In this document: positions 1-8,643 of the stretch, in pieces
Layout of the letters: every line of letters begins with the position of its first letter
How positions within the stretch are numbered: the stretch's first letter is position 1
Assembly: GCA_938008015.1 (NCBI GenBank)
Contig: CALLMA010000099.1
Span: forward strand, 1-33,520
Origin: an uncultured Celeribacter sp.
GTDB lineage: Bacteria > Pseudomonadota > Alphaproteobacteria > Rhodobacterales > Rhodobacteraceae
Length of the DNA stretch: 33,520 bases
Direction: 5' to 3'
Translations under genes and position numbers: made by a program
The notes under the pieces: generated by a model
The model's database searches: none
What the model was told of the DNA's origin: nothing
The model's input: the letters and a program-made list of their open reading frames with translations, nothing else

Positions 1-524
1 TTGCCAATGATATGCGTCTTCTCGGTTCTGGGCCACGCTCTGGTTTGGGCGAGCTGATCTTGCCTGAAAATGAGCCTGGTTCTTCAATTATGCCAGGTAA
101 GGTGAACCCAACTCAGGCTGAAGCGCTCACAATGGTTTGTGCGCATGTGATGGGCAATGATGCAGCTGTTGGATTTGCGGGCTCACAAGGGCATTTTGAA
201 CTCAACGTTTATAATCCAATGATGTCTTATAACGTCTTGCAATCTATGCAGCTTTTAGGCGATTCAGCATCAGCGTTTACAGATAATATGGTCGTTGGCA
301 CGAAAGCGAATGTTGAGCGTATCGATCGCTTGATGAAAGAAAGCTTGATGCTAGTCACAGCGCTTGCGCCTACGATTGGCTATGACAATGCGACAAAAGT
401 TGCAAAAACGGCGCATAAGAACGGAACGACGCTCAAAGAAGAGGCCATTGCTCTTGGCTTTGTGGATGAGGCGACTTTCGATGCTGTGGTGCGTCCAGAA
501 AAAATGATTGGTCCAAAAGATTAA
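1..524 (+). CDS. fumC: Fumarate hydratase class II, C-terminal part (truncated by window start)
   Basis: Class II fumarase signature [28 protein letters not shown]; frame is open upstream to the window edge. Confidence 0.95.
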   Translation, partial: ANDMRLLGSGPRSGLGELILPENEPGSSIMPGKVNPTQAEALTMVCAHVMGNDAAVGFAGSQGHFELNVYNPMMSYNVLQSMQLLGDSASAFTDNMVVGTKANVERIDRLMKESLMLVTALAPTIGYDNATKVAKTAHKNGTTLKEEAIALGFVDEATFDAVVRPEKMIGPKD

Positions 525-536
525 TCATAAAGTAAA

Positions 537-573
537 TATGGCCCGTAATGATTTTTATGGGCCATAATTTTCT
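537..573 (+). terminator. Rho-independent terminator after fumC
   Basis: 8-bp stem tatggccc/gggccata followed by attttct. Confidence 0.75.
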
Positions 574-639
574 ACCGTGATTTGTATATTGTAGCAATGT
601 TGTGCTTATATGAATTGAGTTTAGAATTGGGAGAATGCT

Positions 640-1611
640 TTGAGCAATAATTCACCAAATGATCATTTTAAATTGCCGTCTAGTTTAGATAAGCGCGCGT
701 TGAAAGCATTCCAACGCGATGTTGCGCGCGATATTTCATATTCGACATCTGCAGAGAGTAAAGCAGGGCGTGGTCTTATTCGGCTTATGGAAAATGCTTC
801 TGGAAGAATTGGGCTCATCAAACGCGCAGAAGGCTATGATCAAGAGGTCGCTCAGGGGCGCGATTTTTGGCAAGTTATGGTCGAAAGATATGGGCTGCAT
901 TTAAATGTTTTAAATGGCGCTTTAGAAAACATCCCTAAAGAGGGGCCTGTCGTTGTTGTGGCCAATCACCCTTATGGAATTCTTGATGGGTTGATGTTGG
1001 GACATATTTTATCGCAAGCGCGGGGTGATTTTAGAATTTTAGCGCACCGCGTCTTTAAAAAAGCGGAAGATTTAGACCGAATTATATTGCCTGTGTCTTT
1101 TGATGAGACAAAAGAGGCCTTAGCAACGAATTTAAAAACGCGCAAAGATGCTTTATCTTATCTGGCTCAAGGGGGCGTTATTGGGATATTCCCAGGTGGG
1201 ACGGTTTCGACATCCGCCAAGCCCTTTGGCACGGCTCTCGATCCTAAATGGCGTAGTTTTACAGCGAAAATGATTGCTAAATCTGGCGCTACTGTTGTGC
1301 CAATATGTTTTGAGGGAACAAATTCGCGCCTCTTTAATTTGGCAAGTCATCTGCATGTGACCTTGCGAATGGGGCTTCTTATTCGTGAATTTAAAACGCG
1401 GGTTGATCGCGCTGTTGATATTTCTGTGGGAGAGCCCATCAAGCCTCAAGAACTTGCCGAATATCGGGGCGATCCGAATAAACTTATGAATTTTTTAAGG
1501 CAGCGCACCTATTCTATGTCGCGTAACTTCGAAAACGACATAGGGTATGGGTATGAATTTGAAGAAAAATATGGCGCTAAAGAGCGTATTTCTTTGAAAG
1601 AGAGGTATTAA
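640..1611 (+). CDS. Lysophospholipid/1-acylglycerol-3-phosphate acyltransferase family protein (PlsC-like)
   Basis: NHPYGILDG (NHx4D-type) and FPGGTVS motifs of the acyltransferase superfamily. Confidence 0.8.
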   Translation: MSNNSPNDHFKLPSSLDKRALKAFQRDVARDISYSTSAESKAGRGLIRLMENASGRIGLIKRAEGYDQEVAQGRDFWQVMVERYGLHLNVLNGALENIPKEGPVVVVANHPYGILDGLMLGHILSQARGDFRILAHRVFKKAEDLDRIILPVSFDETKEALATNLKTRKDALSYLAQGGVIGIFPGGTVSTSAKPFGTALDPKWRSFTAKMIAKSGATVVPICFEGTNSRLFNLASHLHVTLRMGLLIREFKTRVDRAVDISVGEPIKPQELAEYRGDPNKLMNFLRQRTYSMSRNFENDIGYGYEFEEKYGAKERISLKERY

Positions 1612-2424
1612 ATGGCCGTAGGTGTGTTTGACAGTGGGCTCGGCGGGCTGACTGTATATGAAGCCTTGAATAAGCGCTTGCCAGATGTGCCTTTCGTATA
1701 TTTCGGTGATAATGCGCATGCGCCTTATGGGGTGCGTGATGCAGATGATGTTTACAAACTTACCACCTCAGCTGTTGAAAAACTTTGGGATGCAGGATGT
1801 GATCTTGTCATTCTAGCTTGTAATACCGCCTCTGCGGCCGCTTTAAAGCGTATGCAAGAAGAGTTTTTGCCTGCTGATAAGCGCGTTTTAGGGGTGTTCG
1901 TGCCACTCATTGAGGCACTGACGGAGAGGCAGTGGGGAGATAATTCTCCACCGCGCGAGGTTGCTGTGAAACATGTCGCCCTTTTCGCAACGCCTGCGAC
2001 GGTCTCGTCTCGTGCCTTTCAGCGCGAATTGGCTTTTCGCGCAATCGGAGTTGACGTCGAAGCACAGGCTTGTGGGGGCATCGTGGATGCCATTGAGGAT
2101 GGGGATATGATCCTAGCGGATGCTTTGGTTCGCTCTCATGTCGATGCGCTCAAACGCAAAATGCCTTCTCCAGATGCTGCCATTTTAGGATGCACACATT
2201 ATCCAATCATGGAAAAAGAATTTCAAGATGCACTGGGGCGTGATGTGAAAGTGTTTTCGCAAGCAAACTTAGTCGCCGAAAGCTTGGCAGACTATTTAAC
2301 ACGCCGTCCTGAGATGATTGGGAAAGGCGCGCAAAACCGCTTTTTGACAACAGGTGATCCAGAAAAAGTCTCCAGAAACGCAACACAGTTTTTAAAAAGA
2401 AAAACAGTTTTCGAGCAAGTATAA
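1612..2424 (+). CDS. murI: Glutamate racemase
   Basis: N-terminal [19 protein letters not shown] and GCTHYPIM motifs. Confidence 0.95.
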   Translation: MAVGVFDSGLGGLTVYEALNKRLPDVPFVYFGDNAHAPYGVRDADDVYKLTTSAVEKLWDAGCDLVILACNTASAAALKRMQEEFLPADKRVLGVFVPLIEALTERQWGDNSPPREVAVKHVALFATPATVSSRAFQRELAFRAIGVDVEAQACGGIVDAIEDGDMILADALVRSHVDALKRKMPSPDAAILGCTHYPIMEKEFQDALGRDVKVFSQANLVAESLADYLTRRPEMIGKGAQNRFLTTGDPEKVSRNATQFLKRKTVFEQV

Positions 2425-2506
2425 ATAGCTCTTTGCTTTTGATTGTCTTTCTTCTCTATCTTGCTTATTAAGCTGGGGAAATAATGTTATGCAATTAGGT
2501 GAAAAA

Positions 2507-3535
2507 ATGGGATATAATGTCGCGATTTTAGGGGCTTCAGGGTATACAGGCGCGGAATTGATCCGCTTGATTGCAAACCACCCCGATTTAATAATCACGG
2601 CACTTTCTGGTGAGCGCAAAGCTGGCATGGCTATGCCTGATGTGTATCCGCATCTTCGTCATTTAAATTTACCGGCTCTTTGCAAGATCGGAGAAATTGA
2701 TTTTTCGAATATCGATGTAGCATTTTGTGCATTGCCACATGCGACGTCGCAAGCTGTTATTTCAACCTTGCCAAACTCTGTTAAAGTTGTTGATTTATCA
2801 GCTGATTTTAGACTTCGAGATCCAGATGAATATCAGAAATGGTATGGCAAAGAACATTCTGCGACTGAGTTGCAAAAAACGGCTGTTTATGGGCTGAGTG
2901 AATTCTACCGCGAGGACATCAAGAAGGCGCGATTGGTTGCTGGAACTGGATGTAATGCGGCAACGGGGCAATTCATTTTGCGCCCCTTGATTGCGAGCAA
3001 TGTGATCGATTTAGATAATATCATTCTTGATCTAAAGGTGGCTGTTTCAGGAGCTGGGCGATCGGCTAAAGAGCATTTATTATTTGGCGAGCTTGAAGAT
3101 TCTGTTTTGCCTTATGCCGTTGGTGGTACGCACAGGCATTTAGGTGAATTTGATCAAGAGTTTTCCTTATTGGCTGGGCGCGATGTTCGAATTCAATTCA
3201 CGCCAAATTTAATTCCCGCGACGCGTGGCATCTTGGCCACTGCATATGTTCGTGGTGATGCGCAAATGATTTATGAGACCTATGTGAAGCAATATATGGA
3301 TGAACCCTTCGTCAAGGTCCTCCCATTTGGGAGTGTGCCTGCGATGAAACATGTGCGCGGTTCTAACTTTTGCCATATTGGCGTTGTGGCGGACCGGATT
3401 GAAGGGCGCGCAATCATTGTAGGGACTTTGGATAATCTTACGAAAGGCTCTTCTGGGCAAGCGCTTCAAAACGCAAATTTAATGCTTGGACTGGATGAGA
3501 CATCTGGCCTTTTAAGCGCCCCGATCTACCCATAA
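2507..3535 (+). CDS. argC: N-acetyl-gamma-glutamyl-phosphate reductase (ORF track start 2489; internal ATG at 2507 preferred)
   Basis: [29 protein letters not shown] and GTHRHLGEF motifs. Confidence 0.95.
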   Translation: MGYNVAILGASGYTGAELIRLIANHPDLIITALSGERKAGMAMPDVYPHLRHLNLPALCKIGEIDFSNIDVAFCALPHATSQAVISTLPNSVKVVDLSADFRLRDPDEYQKWYGKEHSATELQKTAVYGLSEFYREDIKKARLVAGTGCNAATGQFILRPLIASNVIDLDNIILDLKVAVSGAGRSAKEHLLFGELEDSVLPYAVGGTHRHLGEFDQEFSLLAGRDVRIQFTPNLIPATRGILATAYVRGDAQMIYETYVKQYMDEPFVKVLPFGSVPAMKHVRGSNFCHIGVVADRIEGRAIIVGTLDNLTKGSSGQALQNANLMLGLDETSGLLSAPIYP

Positions 3536-3559
3536 GTCATTTAAAATAAAGAGAATACA

Positions 3560-4006
3560 ATGTCTGGTTTGCAAAGTCTAAAGAAAAAAAGACGTATACA
3601 GCTCATTTTGGCGCTCATGGGTTTTTTAATTTCAGCGACCGTCTTAATCGGATTTGCTTTAAAAGATGGTATCAATCTCTTTCGTTCTCCTACTCAAGTC
3701 ATTGATAATCCACCAAAAGACAATGAAATCTTTCGATTAGGTGGGCTTGTTAAAGAGGGCAGCATCATTCGATCTGAAGGTACTGAAATTTCTTTTATTG
3801 TTCATGATGGCGCTCATGAAGTTCCTGTGGTCTTTAATGGTATTTTGCCTGATTTATTTTCTGAAGAAGAGGGAATGGTTGGGACAGGGCAACTCAAAAA
3901 TGATGTGTTTGTTGCCACTGAAATACTCGCCAAGCATGATGAAACATATATGCCCCAAGAAGTTGTTGACGCTTTAAAAGAGCAAGGTGTCTATCAAGGC
4001 CAGTAA
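3560..4006 (+). CDS. ccmE: Cytochrome c maturation protein / heme chaperone CcmE
   Basis: N-terminal TM helix, FRLGGLVKEGS, and heme-binding region AKHDETYMP. Confidence 0.93.
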   Translation: MSGLQSLKKKRRIQLILALMGFLISATVLIGFALKDGINLFRSPTQVIDNPPKDNEIFRLGGLVKEGSIIRSEGTEISFIVHDGAHEVPVVFNGILPDLFSEEEGMVGTGQLKNDVFVATEILAKHDETYMPQEVVDALKEQGVYQGQ

Positions 4007-4018
4007 GGGCCTGTTGCT

Positions 4019-4055
4019 TTAATTTAGCACCTAAGTGCGCTGAGTTCTAAATTAA
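4019..4055. repeat. 9-bp inverted repeat ttaatttag/ctaaattaa enclosing a nested gcac-ctaa-gtgc dyad
   Basis: Perfect arms at 4019-4027 and 4047-4055, AT-rich region upstream of the lysis operon. Confidence 0.6.
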
Positions 4056-4066
4056 TTAAATTATTT

Positions 4067-4105
4067 AAGTCACTATATTTAAATAACAATATAGGGCAGT
4101 GACTT
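4067..4105 (+). promoter_or_regulatory. Inverted repeat aagtcact/agtgactt abutting the endolysin start codon
   Basis: Perfect 8-bp arms at 4067-4074 and 4098-4105; the AUG is at 4106; the probable SD (aggg) lies inside the structure. Confidence 0.55.
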
Positions 4106-4717
4106 ATGAAAAATGTGCATGAAATCGCGCAAGAAATTGTTGCGCGCGAGGGTGGTTATGTTGATGATCCTGATGATCTAGGCGGTGCAACTCATTTTGG
4201 CGTAACGCTTAAAACACTACGCAGACTTGATATTGATCTTAACGAGGATCAGATCGTCGATCTTCAGGATTTAAAAAAACTATCCCCAAATCAGGCGATA
4301 GAGATTTTTACAGAACATTATTTTACGCGCCCACGTCTCGATGAATTGCCTGCAGAACTACATGCAAGCGTTTTTGATATGTATGTAAATTCAGGCAAAA
4401 ATGCTGTTCGAATTTTGCAAAGGCTTTTGAATGAGATGGGTCTTAAGGTGGCAATAGATGGCATCGTTGGCCCCAAAACAATTGAAGCGTGTTTTCTAGC
4501 GAAATCAATATCATCTAAGCATTTTGTTGATGCTTATGGCATCGCACGGCGGAATTATTATTATCATATAGCCGACAAACGCCCATCCAACCGCAAATTC
4601 GCAACGACGAAACAAGGCTCTAAGGGAGGATGGATAAGGCGCGCAGAAGAATTTATTTCACCTCGGTACCATTTGTCACATAATGAACATGAGGCGAGGG
4701 TGGCTTCATGGGGGTAG
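4106..4717 (+). CDS. Phage/GTA-type endolysin: glycosyl hydrolase family 108 N-acetylmuramidase with peptidoglycan-binding C-terminal region
   Basis: EIVAREGGYVDDPDDLGGATHFGVTLKTL (GH108 catalytic region) and IDGIVGPKTIEACF (PG-binding type). Confidence 0.92.
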   Translation: MKNVHEIAQEIVAREGGYVDDPDDLGGATHFGVTLKTLRRLDIDLNEDQIVDLQDLKKLSPNQAIEIFTEHYFTRPRLDELPAELHASVFDMYVNSGKNAVRILQRLLNEMGLKVAIDGIVGPKTIEACFLAKSISSKHFVDAYGIARRNYYYHIADKRPSNRKFATTKQGSKGGWIRRAEEFISPRYHLSHNEHEARVASWG

Positions 4718-5253
4718 TGTCACAGATATTAAAGCCATTTATGGGAAGCTCTGGCCAAGGATTGGTCAATTCCATTGAGATCTTTAAAGAAAACTCAGAG
4801 AAGCGGGCGGTCAGAGATTTAGAATTGAAAAAATCTGTGATTGATCAATTTTCTAATGAGTTTTCATATGGTTATTCGTCAAAGTTTAATGCGTTTATTG
4901 ATGGCGTAAATCGTCTGCCACGCCCTCTCATGGCTTTTGGAGCGATTGGGATATGGGTCTCGGCGATGATTGATCCGATTTGGTTCGCGACGCGAATGCA
5001 AAGCTTGGCGTTGGTGCCAGAACCTCTTTGGTGGCTGGTCGGTGTGGTTGTTTCCTTCTATTTTGGAGGGCGCTTTCAGATGAAAAGCCAAGAGTTCAAG
5101 CAAAACCTAGCGATGATGCCGCAAGAAATCGATAAAATGAGACAAGTCATCAAAAGGATTTCTCGCCATAAAATCGATGAGATGCCTTCTGACAAACAAG
5201 TATTTTTTGAAAACTCGGCTCTTCAAAGATGGAAAGAGGCGAGAGATGAGTGA
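4708..5253 (+). CDS. Holin of the 3TM / GTA holin family
   Basis: RPLMAFGAIGIWVSAMIDPIWFATRMQSLALVPEPLWWLVGVVVSFYFGGRF; overlaps the end of the endolysin gene. Confidence 0.85.
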   Translation: MGVVSQILKPFMGSSGQGLVNSIEIFKENSEKRAVRDLELKKSVIDQFSNEFSYGYSSKFNAFIDGVNRLPRPLMAFGAIGIWVSAMIDPIWFATRMQSLALVPEPLWWLVGVVVSFYFGGRFQMKSQEFKQNLAMMPQEIDKMRQVIKRISRHKIDEMPSDKQVFFENSALQRWKEARDE

Positions 5254-5425
5254 GGCGTTAATTAATGCTCTGTCAGAGCATGGCCCGTGGGCGATTATGG
5301 TGTTTTTTTTACTTTATCGTGATTTGCAAAAAGATGCAGCAACGCGATCAATACTAGAGAAAAACACACAAATATTGATCGAATTGACCACCATGCTCAA
5401 AGAGCGATTGCCGCGTGGAGGTTAA
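5246..5425 (+). CDS. Small single-TM protein resembling BhlA/UviB-type holins (59 aa, start corrected from 5177)
   Basis: MSEALINALSEHGPWAIMVFFLLYRDLQKDAATRSILEKNTQILIELTTMLKERLPRGG; ATG overlaps the holin stop; one TM plus a charged coiled C-terminus. Confidence 0.6.
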   Translation: MSEALINALSEHGPWAIMVFFLLYRDLQKDAATRSILEKNTQILIELTTMLKERLPRGG

Positions 5426-5430
5426 TAAAA

Positions 5431-5565
5431 ATGAATATTCTAAGCCGTTTATGGGACGCTTTGAAGAAAGTCATCCAAGGACCTGAGTTTATGAAGGCCA
5501 TTAAAAAAAACAAAGAAGCATCAAAAGCTTTAGATGCCGTTGTCAAAGAGGTTATTAATCAATGA
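5431..5565 (+). CDS. Hypothetical 44-aa cationic amphipathic peptide (absent from the ORF track)
   Basis: MNILSRLWDALKKVIQGPEFMKAIKKNKEASKALDAVVKEVINQ*; GGAGG upstream; stop overlaps the next ATG (AATGA). Confidence 0.55.
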   Translation: MNILSRLWDALKKVIQGPEFMKAIKKNKEASKALDAVVKEVINQ

Positions 5566-5981
5566 AGCAAGTCTTTTATTTATTTTTGATCGTTACGATT
5601 GGTCTGCTCTTATTATCGTTTTGTCTTGGTGAAATGCGCGCTTTAAAATTAACATTTGGTACGATCTCACTCATTTCTATCCTTATTTCTTTAACGTTTT
5701 TCTGGCTTTGGCAATCTCAAGCAACGCCTCTGGCTCTTGGAATGTCGATCAGCTGGGCTGGGGTTGGTGCCCTTTGTATGATGTTTTATCAACTGCAATT
5801 GGGGGCATATATTTTTCAGACTTCAGATACGTTTTTTCTGCCCATCAGTGTTGGCATGATTTTATCTGGCGCGATTGTGCATCTGCTGGTTATTCAAAAT
5901 ACGTTTAATCTTCGAAGCTGGGTCTATTTAGTGCCAATATTGGGGAGTCTGGCATTTTCATTTTTAATGATGCAGCTATAG
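5562..5981 (+). CDS. Hypothetical multi-TM membrane protein, last gene of the lysis-type operon
   Basis: Four or so hydrophobic segments by eye; ATGA overlap with the preceding small ORF. Confidence 0.65.
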   Translation: MKQVFYLFLIVTIGLLLLSFCLGEMRALKLTFGTISLISILISLTFFWLWQSQATPLALGMSISWAGVGALCMMFYQLQLGAYIFQTSDTFFLPISVGMILSGAIVHLLVIQNTFNLRSWVYLVPILGSLAFSFLMMQL

Positions 5982-5989
5982 CATTGTGT

Positions 5990-8014
5990 CTACTTGCGCC
6001 GACGCCTGCTTCTCTTAGCATTTGATTGGTTGAAATCAACATGAGGTAACGTAACAATCGTTTGTAAGTTTTCAAAAGGATCTATTGCGTGAGGAATGGC
6101 ATTTGCCGCAATAAAATGCTCTTGGAATTTAGGCTCGATGGCTGTTTCAATTTTAGTGATGTCGAGCACTAATTCTTCAATTTTGATTCTAGAATTTTGA
6201 TCCAAGAGGGCAATGATTGCGCCGGTGCCGGCCGCATTACCAGCGGAGGATACGTTGTTTATCGGGCAATCAGGTATCATGCCAAGAACCATAGCGTGTT
6301 TGGGCGAGATATGGGCCCCGAAAGCGCCAGCAAGGACAACGCGGTCGATTTGATCGACACCAAATTCATCCATTAAGAGCTTGCTCCCTGCATATAATGC
6401 AGATTTTGCAAGCTGAATGGCGCGAATATCTCCTTGCGTAACAGAAATGGTGCTGCCGCCTTCAGGGCGCCCATCATATATGATGTATTCGTATGTGCGC
6501 CCGTTTTCTTTGCAGCGCGATGTGCCTGTGGCTTCAGGGCTCCCTATTAAACCATTTTGATCTAAGAGGCCCGCCATGCGCATCTCAGCAACGGCCTCAG
6601 TGATCCCAGAGCCGCAGATGCCCGTAATGCCGCTGACGGCTGTTTGTGTATGAAAATCTTCATGGTTGGACCATAAATCACACCCGATTACTTTAAAGCG
6701 TGGTTCTTTGGTATCTGGATCTATTTCTATTCTCTCAATTGCTCCCGCAGCAGCGCGCTGCCCTGAAGAGATTTGTGCGCCTTCAAAGGCAGGGCCGGTT
6801 GGGGAAGAGCACGCAAGCACGCGAGATGTGTTGCCGAGGATTATTTCAGCGTTTGTCCCCACATCTATGATTAAAACGAGTTCTTCGCTTTTATGAGGCG
6901 CTTGAGAAAGTGCGACTGCGGCCGCATCTGCGCCAACGTGCCCCGCAATGAGAGGTAAGACATAAAGCATCGCTCGATCAGCAATATTTAGATCGATCTC
7001 TTTTGTTGGTAAGAGATGTGCTGAACTGCTGGCGAGAGCAAATGGAGATTGGCCTAAGGGAATAGGATCAAAGCCTAGGAGGATATGATGCATAACTGGG
7101 TTCATAACCGCCACAAGCTCAACTATATTTTCGAGCGGCACCTGCGCGTTCTCTGACAGCACTTTGAGTAAATCATTGAGCGCTTCTCGAATTGAAACGC
7201 ACATTTTTTCAGCGCCGCCCTCATTCATCATCGCAAATGAAACGCGAGACATTAAATCTTCCCCAAATCGAATTTGAGGATTCATAATGCCGCCAGAGGA
7301 CATGATCTGGCCTGTTTTCATGTTAATCAGATGTCCCGCAATCGTTGTTGAACCTAAGTCAATGGCTACGCCGTATAAATCAGGGTCTTTCTTATAGGGC
7401 CAAATTTCGAGGAAACGGGCAGGGGTATTATGCGTTTTGTGGAGGGCGATAGAGATTTCACCATCGTGCTTCGATAAAGCGCTTTGAATATACTGGATAT
7501 CTTTTAAATGGAGGCTTTCTAAACGGTATCCAAGGCGTGCTTCTAATGCATTTTGCAGGCGCTCTAAATCGCCGATTGGATCATCCATGTCAGCTGAAGG
7601 AATTTTCAAGTGCTCAACAACAATAGAGGGATTGATATCCATATCCTCGCTCGAAGCGGATTTGCGGACAACTTGTTGATGAATTTGACTTTCCGGAGGA
7701 ATATGCAAAACGACATTTTCCGTTATACAAGCTTGGCATCCCAGCCTGCGCCCAGGCTTTAATCCGCGAACACGCTTATATCTTTCTTCAATGCGATTGA
7801 ACGCGCTCAAAGCATTTTCAGATACAGTGATATTATGTTTTGAATGATCCCCTTCCGCGACTTCGACTTGGCATTTCGCGCAAGAACCATTGCCACCACA
7901 TACGCTATCGAGATCGACGCCTAGCTCTTGCGCTGCTTTTAAAACAGTTGTGCCAGCTGGTACCGTGCTGCGTTTGCCTGATGGCATGAAAATCACGAAT
8001 GGATCATTGCTCAT
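5990..8014 (-). CDS. RamA/RACo-like ATP-dependent corrinoid reductive activator (2Fe-2S ferredoxin domain plus DUF4445 ASKHA domain)
   Basis: CGGNGSCAKCQ...GCQAC iron-sulfur motif, AIDLGSTTIAGHLI and DVGTNAEIIL ASKHA motifs. Confidence 0.85.
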   Translation of the reverse strand: MSNDPFVIFMPSGKRSTVPAGTTVLKAAQELGVDLDSVCGGNGSCAKCQVEVAEGDHSKHNITVSENALSAFNRIEERYKRVRGLKPGRRLGCQACITENVVLHIPPESQIHQQVVRKSASSEDMDINPSIVVEHLKIPSADMDDPIGDLERLQNALEARLGYRLESLHLKDIQYIQSALSKHDGEISIALHKTHNTPARFLEIWPYKKDPDLYGVAIDLGSTTIAGHLINMKTGQIMSSGGIMNPQIRFGEDLMSRVSFAMMNEGGAEKMCVSIREALNDLLKVLSENAQVPLENIVELVAVMNPVMHHILLGFDPIPLGQSPFALASSSAHLLPTKEIDLNIADRAMLYVLPLIAGHVGADAAAVALSQAPHKSEELVLIIDVGTNAEIILGNTSRVLACSSPTGPAFEGAQISSGQRAAAGAIERIEIDPDTKEPRFKVIGCDLWSNHEDFHTQTAVSGITGICGSGITEAVAEMRMAGLLDQNGLIGSPEATGTSRCKENGRTYEYIIYDGRPEGGSTISVTQGDIRAIQLAKSALYAGSKLLMDEFGVDQIDRVVLAGAFGAHISPKHAMVLGMIPDCPINNVSSAGNAAGTGAIIALLDQNSRIKIEELVLDITKIETAIEPKFQEHFIAANAIPHAIDPFENLQTIVTLPHVDFNQSNAKRSRRRRK

Positions 8015-8037
8015 TATGTGGGCCTTTGTGATGTTGC

Positions 8038-8616
8038 CTAGTCTTTGCGAGGATTGATCGCGCCTGCATCGGCCTCTTGCCAGCTGCCGAGTGATATATT
8101 CTCAATAGAATAGGGGCCGATTGAAGTCCGAATTAAACGAAGGGTTGGAAAGCCGACATGAGCACACATGCGTCTCACTTGCCTATTGCGCCCCTCAGAT
8201 ATTGAGAGGGTGATCCAACTGTCTGGAACGGTTTTCCGGTACCTTACAGGAGGATTGCGTGGCCATAACCATTCTGGCGAGTCTATTTTATGTGCTTTTG
8301 CCGGTTTGCTCATACCATCTTTGAGCTCAAGCCCGCTACGCAAACCATGCAAGGCTTTGGCTGTAATCTCGCCTTCCACTTGCACAACATATGTTTTTTC
8401 CATCTTAAATCGAGGGTTGGAAATCTGAGCCTGCAGTTTGCCATTATCCGTGAGTAATAATAACCCCTCGCTATCACGATCCAAGCGCCCAGCGGGATAC
8501 ACGCGAGGGATTTTTATGAAGTCTGATAAAGTTTGGCGCGTTGAATTTTCCAATCCTTTATCTGTGAATTGAGAAAGAACATTAAACGGCTTATTAAAGC
8601 ATATGAGCTTTGTCAT
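8038..8616 (-). CDS. rluE: rRNA pseudouridine synthase, RsuA/RluE family
   Basis: FNKPFNVLSQF, YPAGRLDRDSEGLLLLTDNG and EGRNRQVRRMCAHVGFPTLRLIR motifs. Confidence 0.85.
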   Translation of the reverse strand: MTKLICFNKPFNVLSQFTDKGLENSTRQTLSDFIKIPRVYPAGRLDRDSEGLLLLTDNGKLQAQISNPRFKMEKTYVVQVEGEITAKALHGLRSGLELKDGMSKPAKAHKIDSPEWLWPRNPPVRYRKTVPDSWITLSISEGRNRQVRRMCAHVGFPTLRLIRTSIGPYSIENISLGSWQEADAGAINPRKD

Positions 8617-8643
8617 ATTCTTTCCTTTTCACTTTTGATCTTT

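Noticed and set aside
4052-4082. CtrA binding site (TTAA-N7-TTAA) upstream of the lysis operon
   Set aside because: Four TTAA half-sites are present (4052, 4056, 4065, 4079) but none are 11 bp apart as the full site requires
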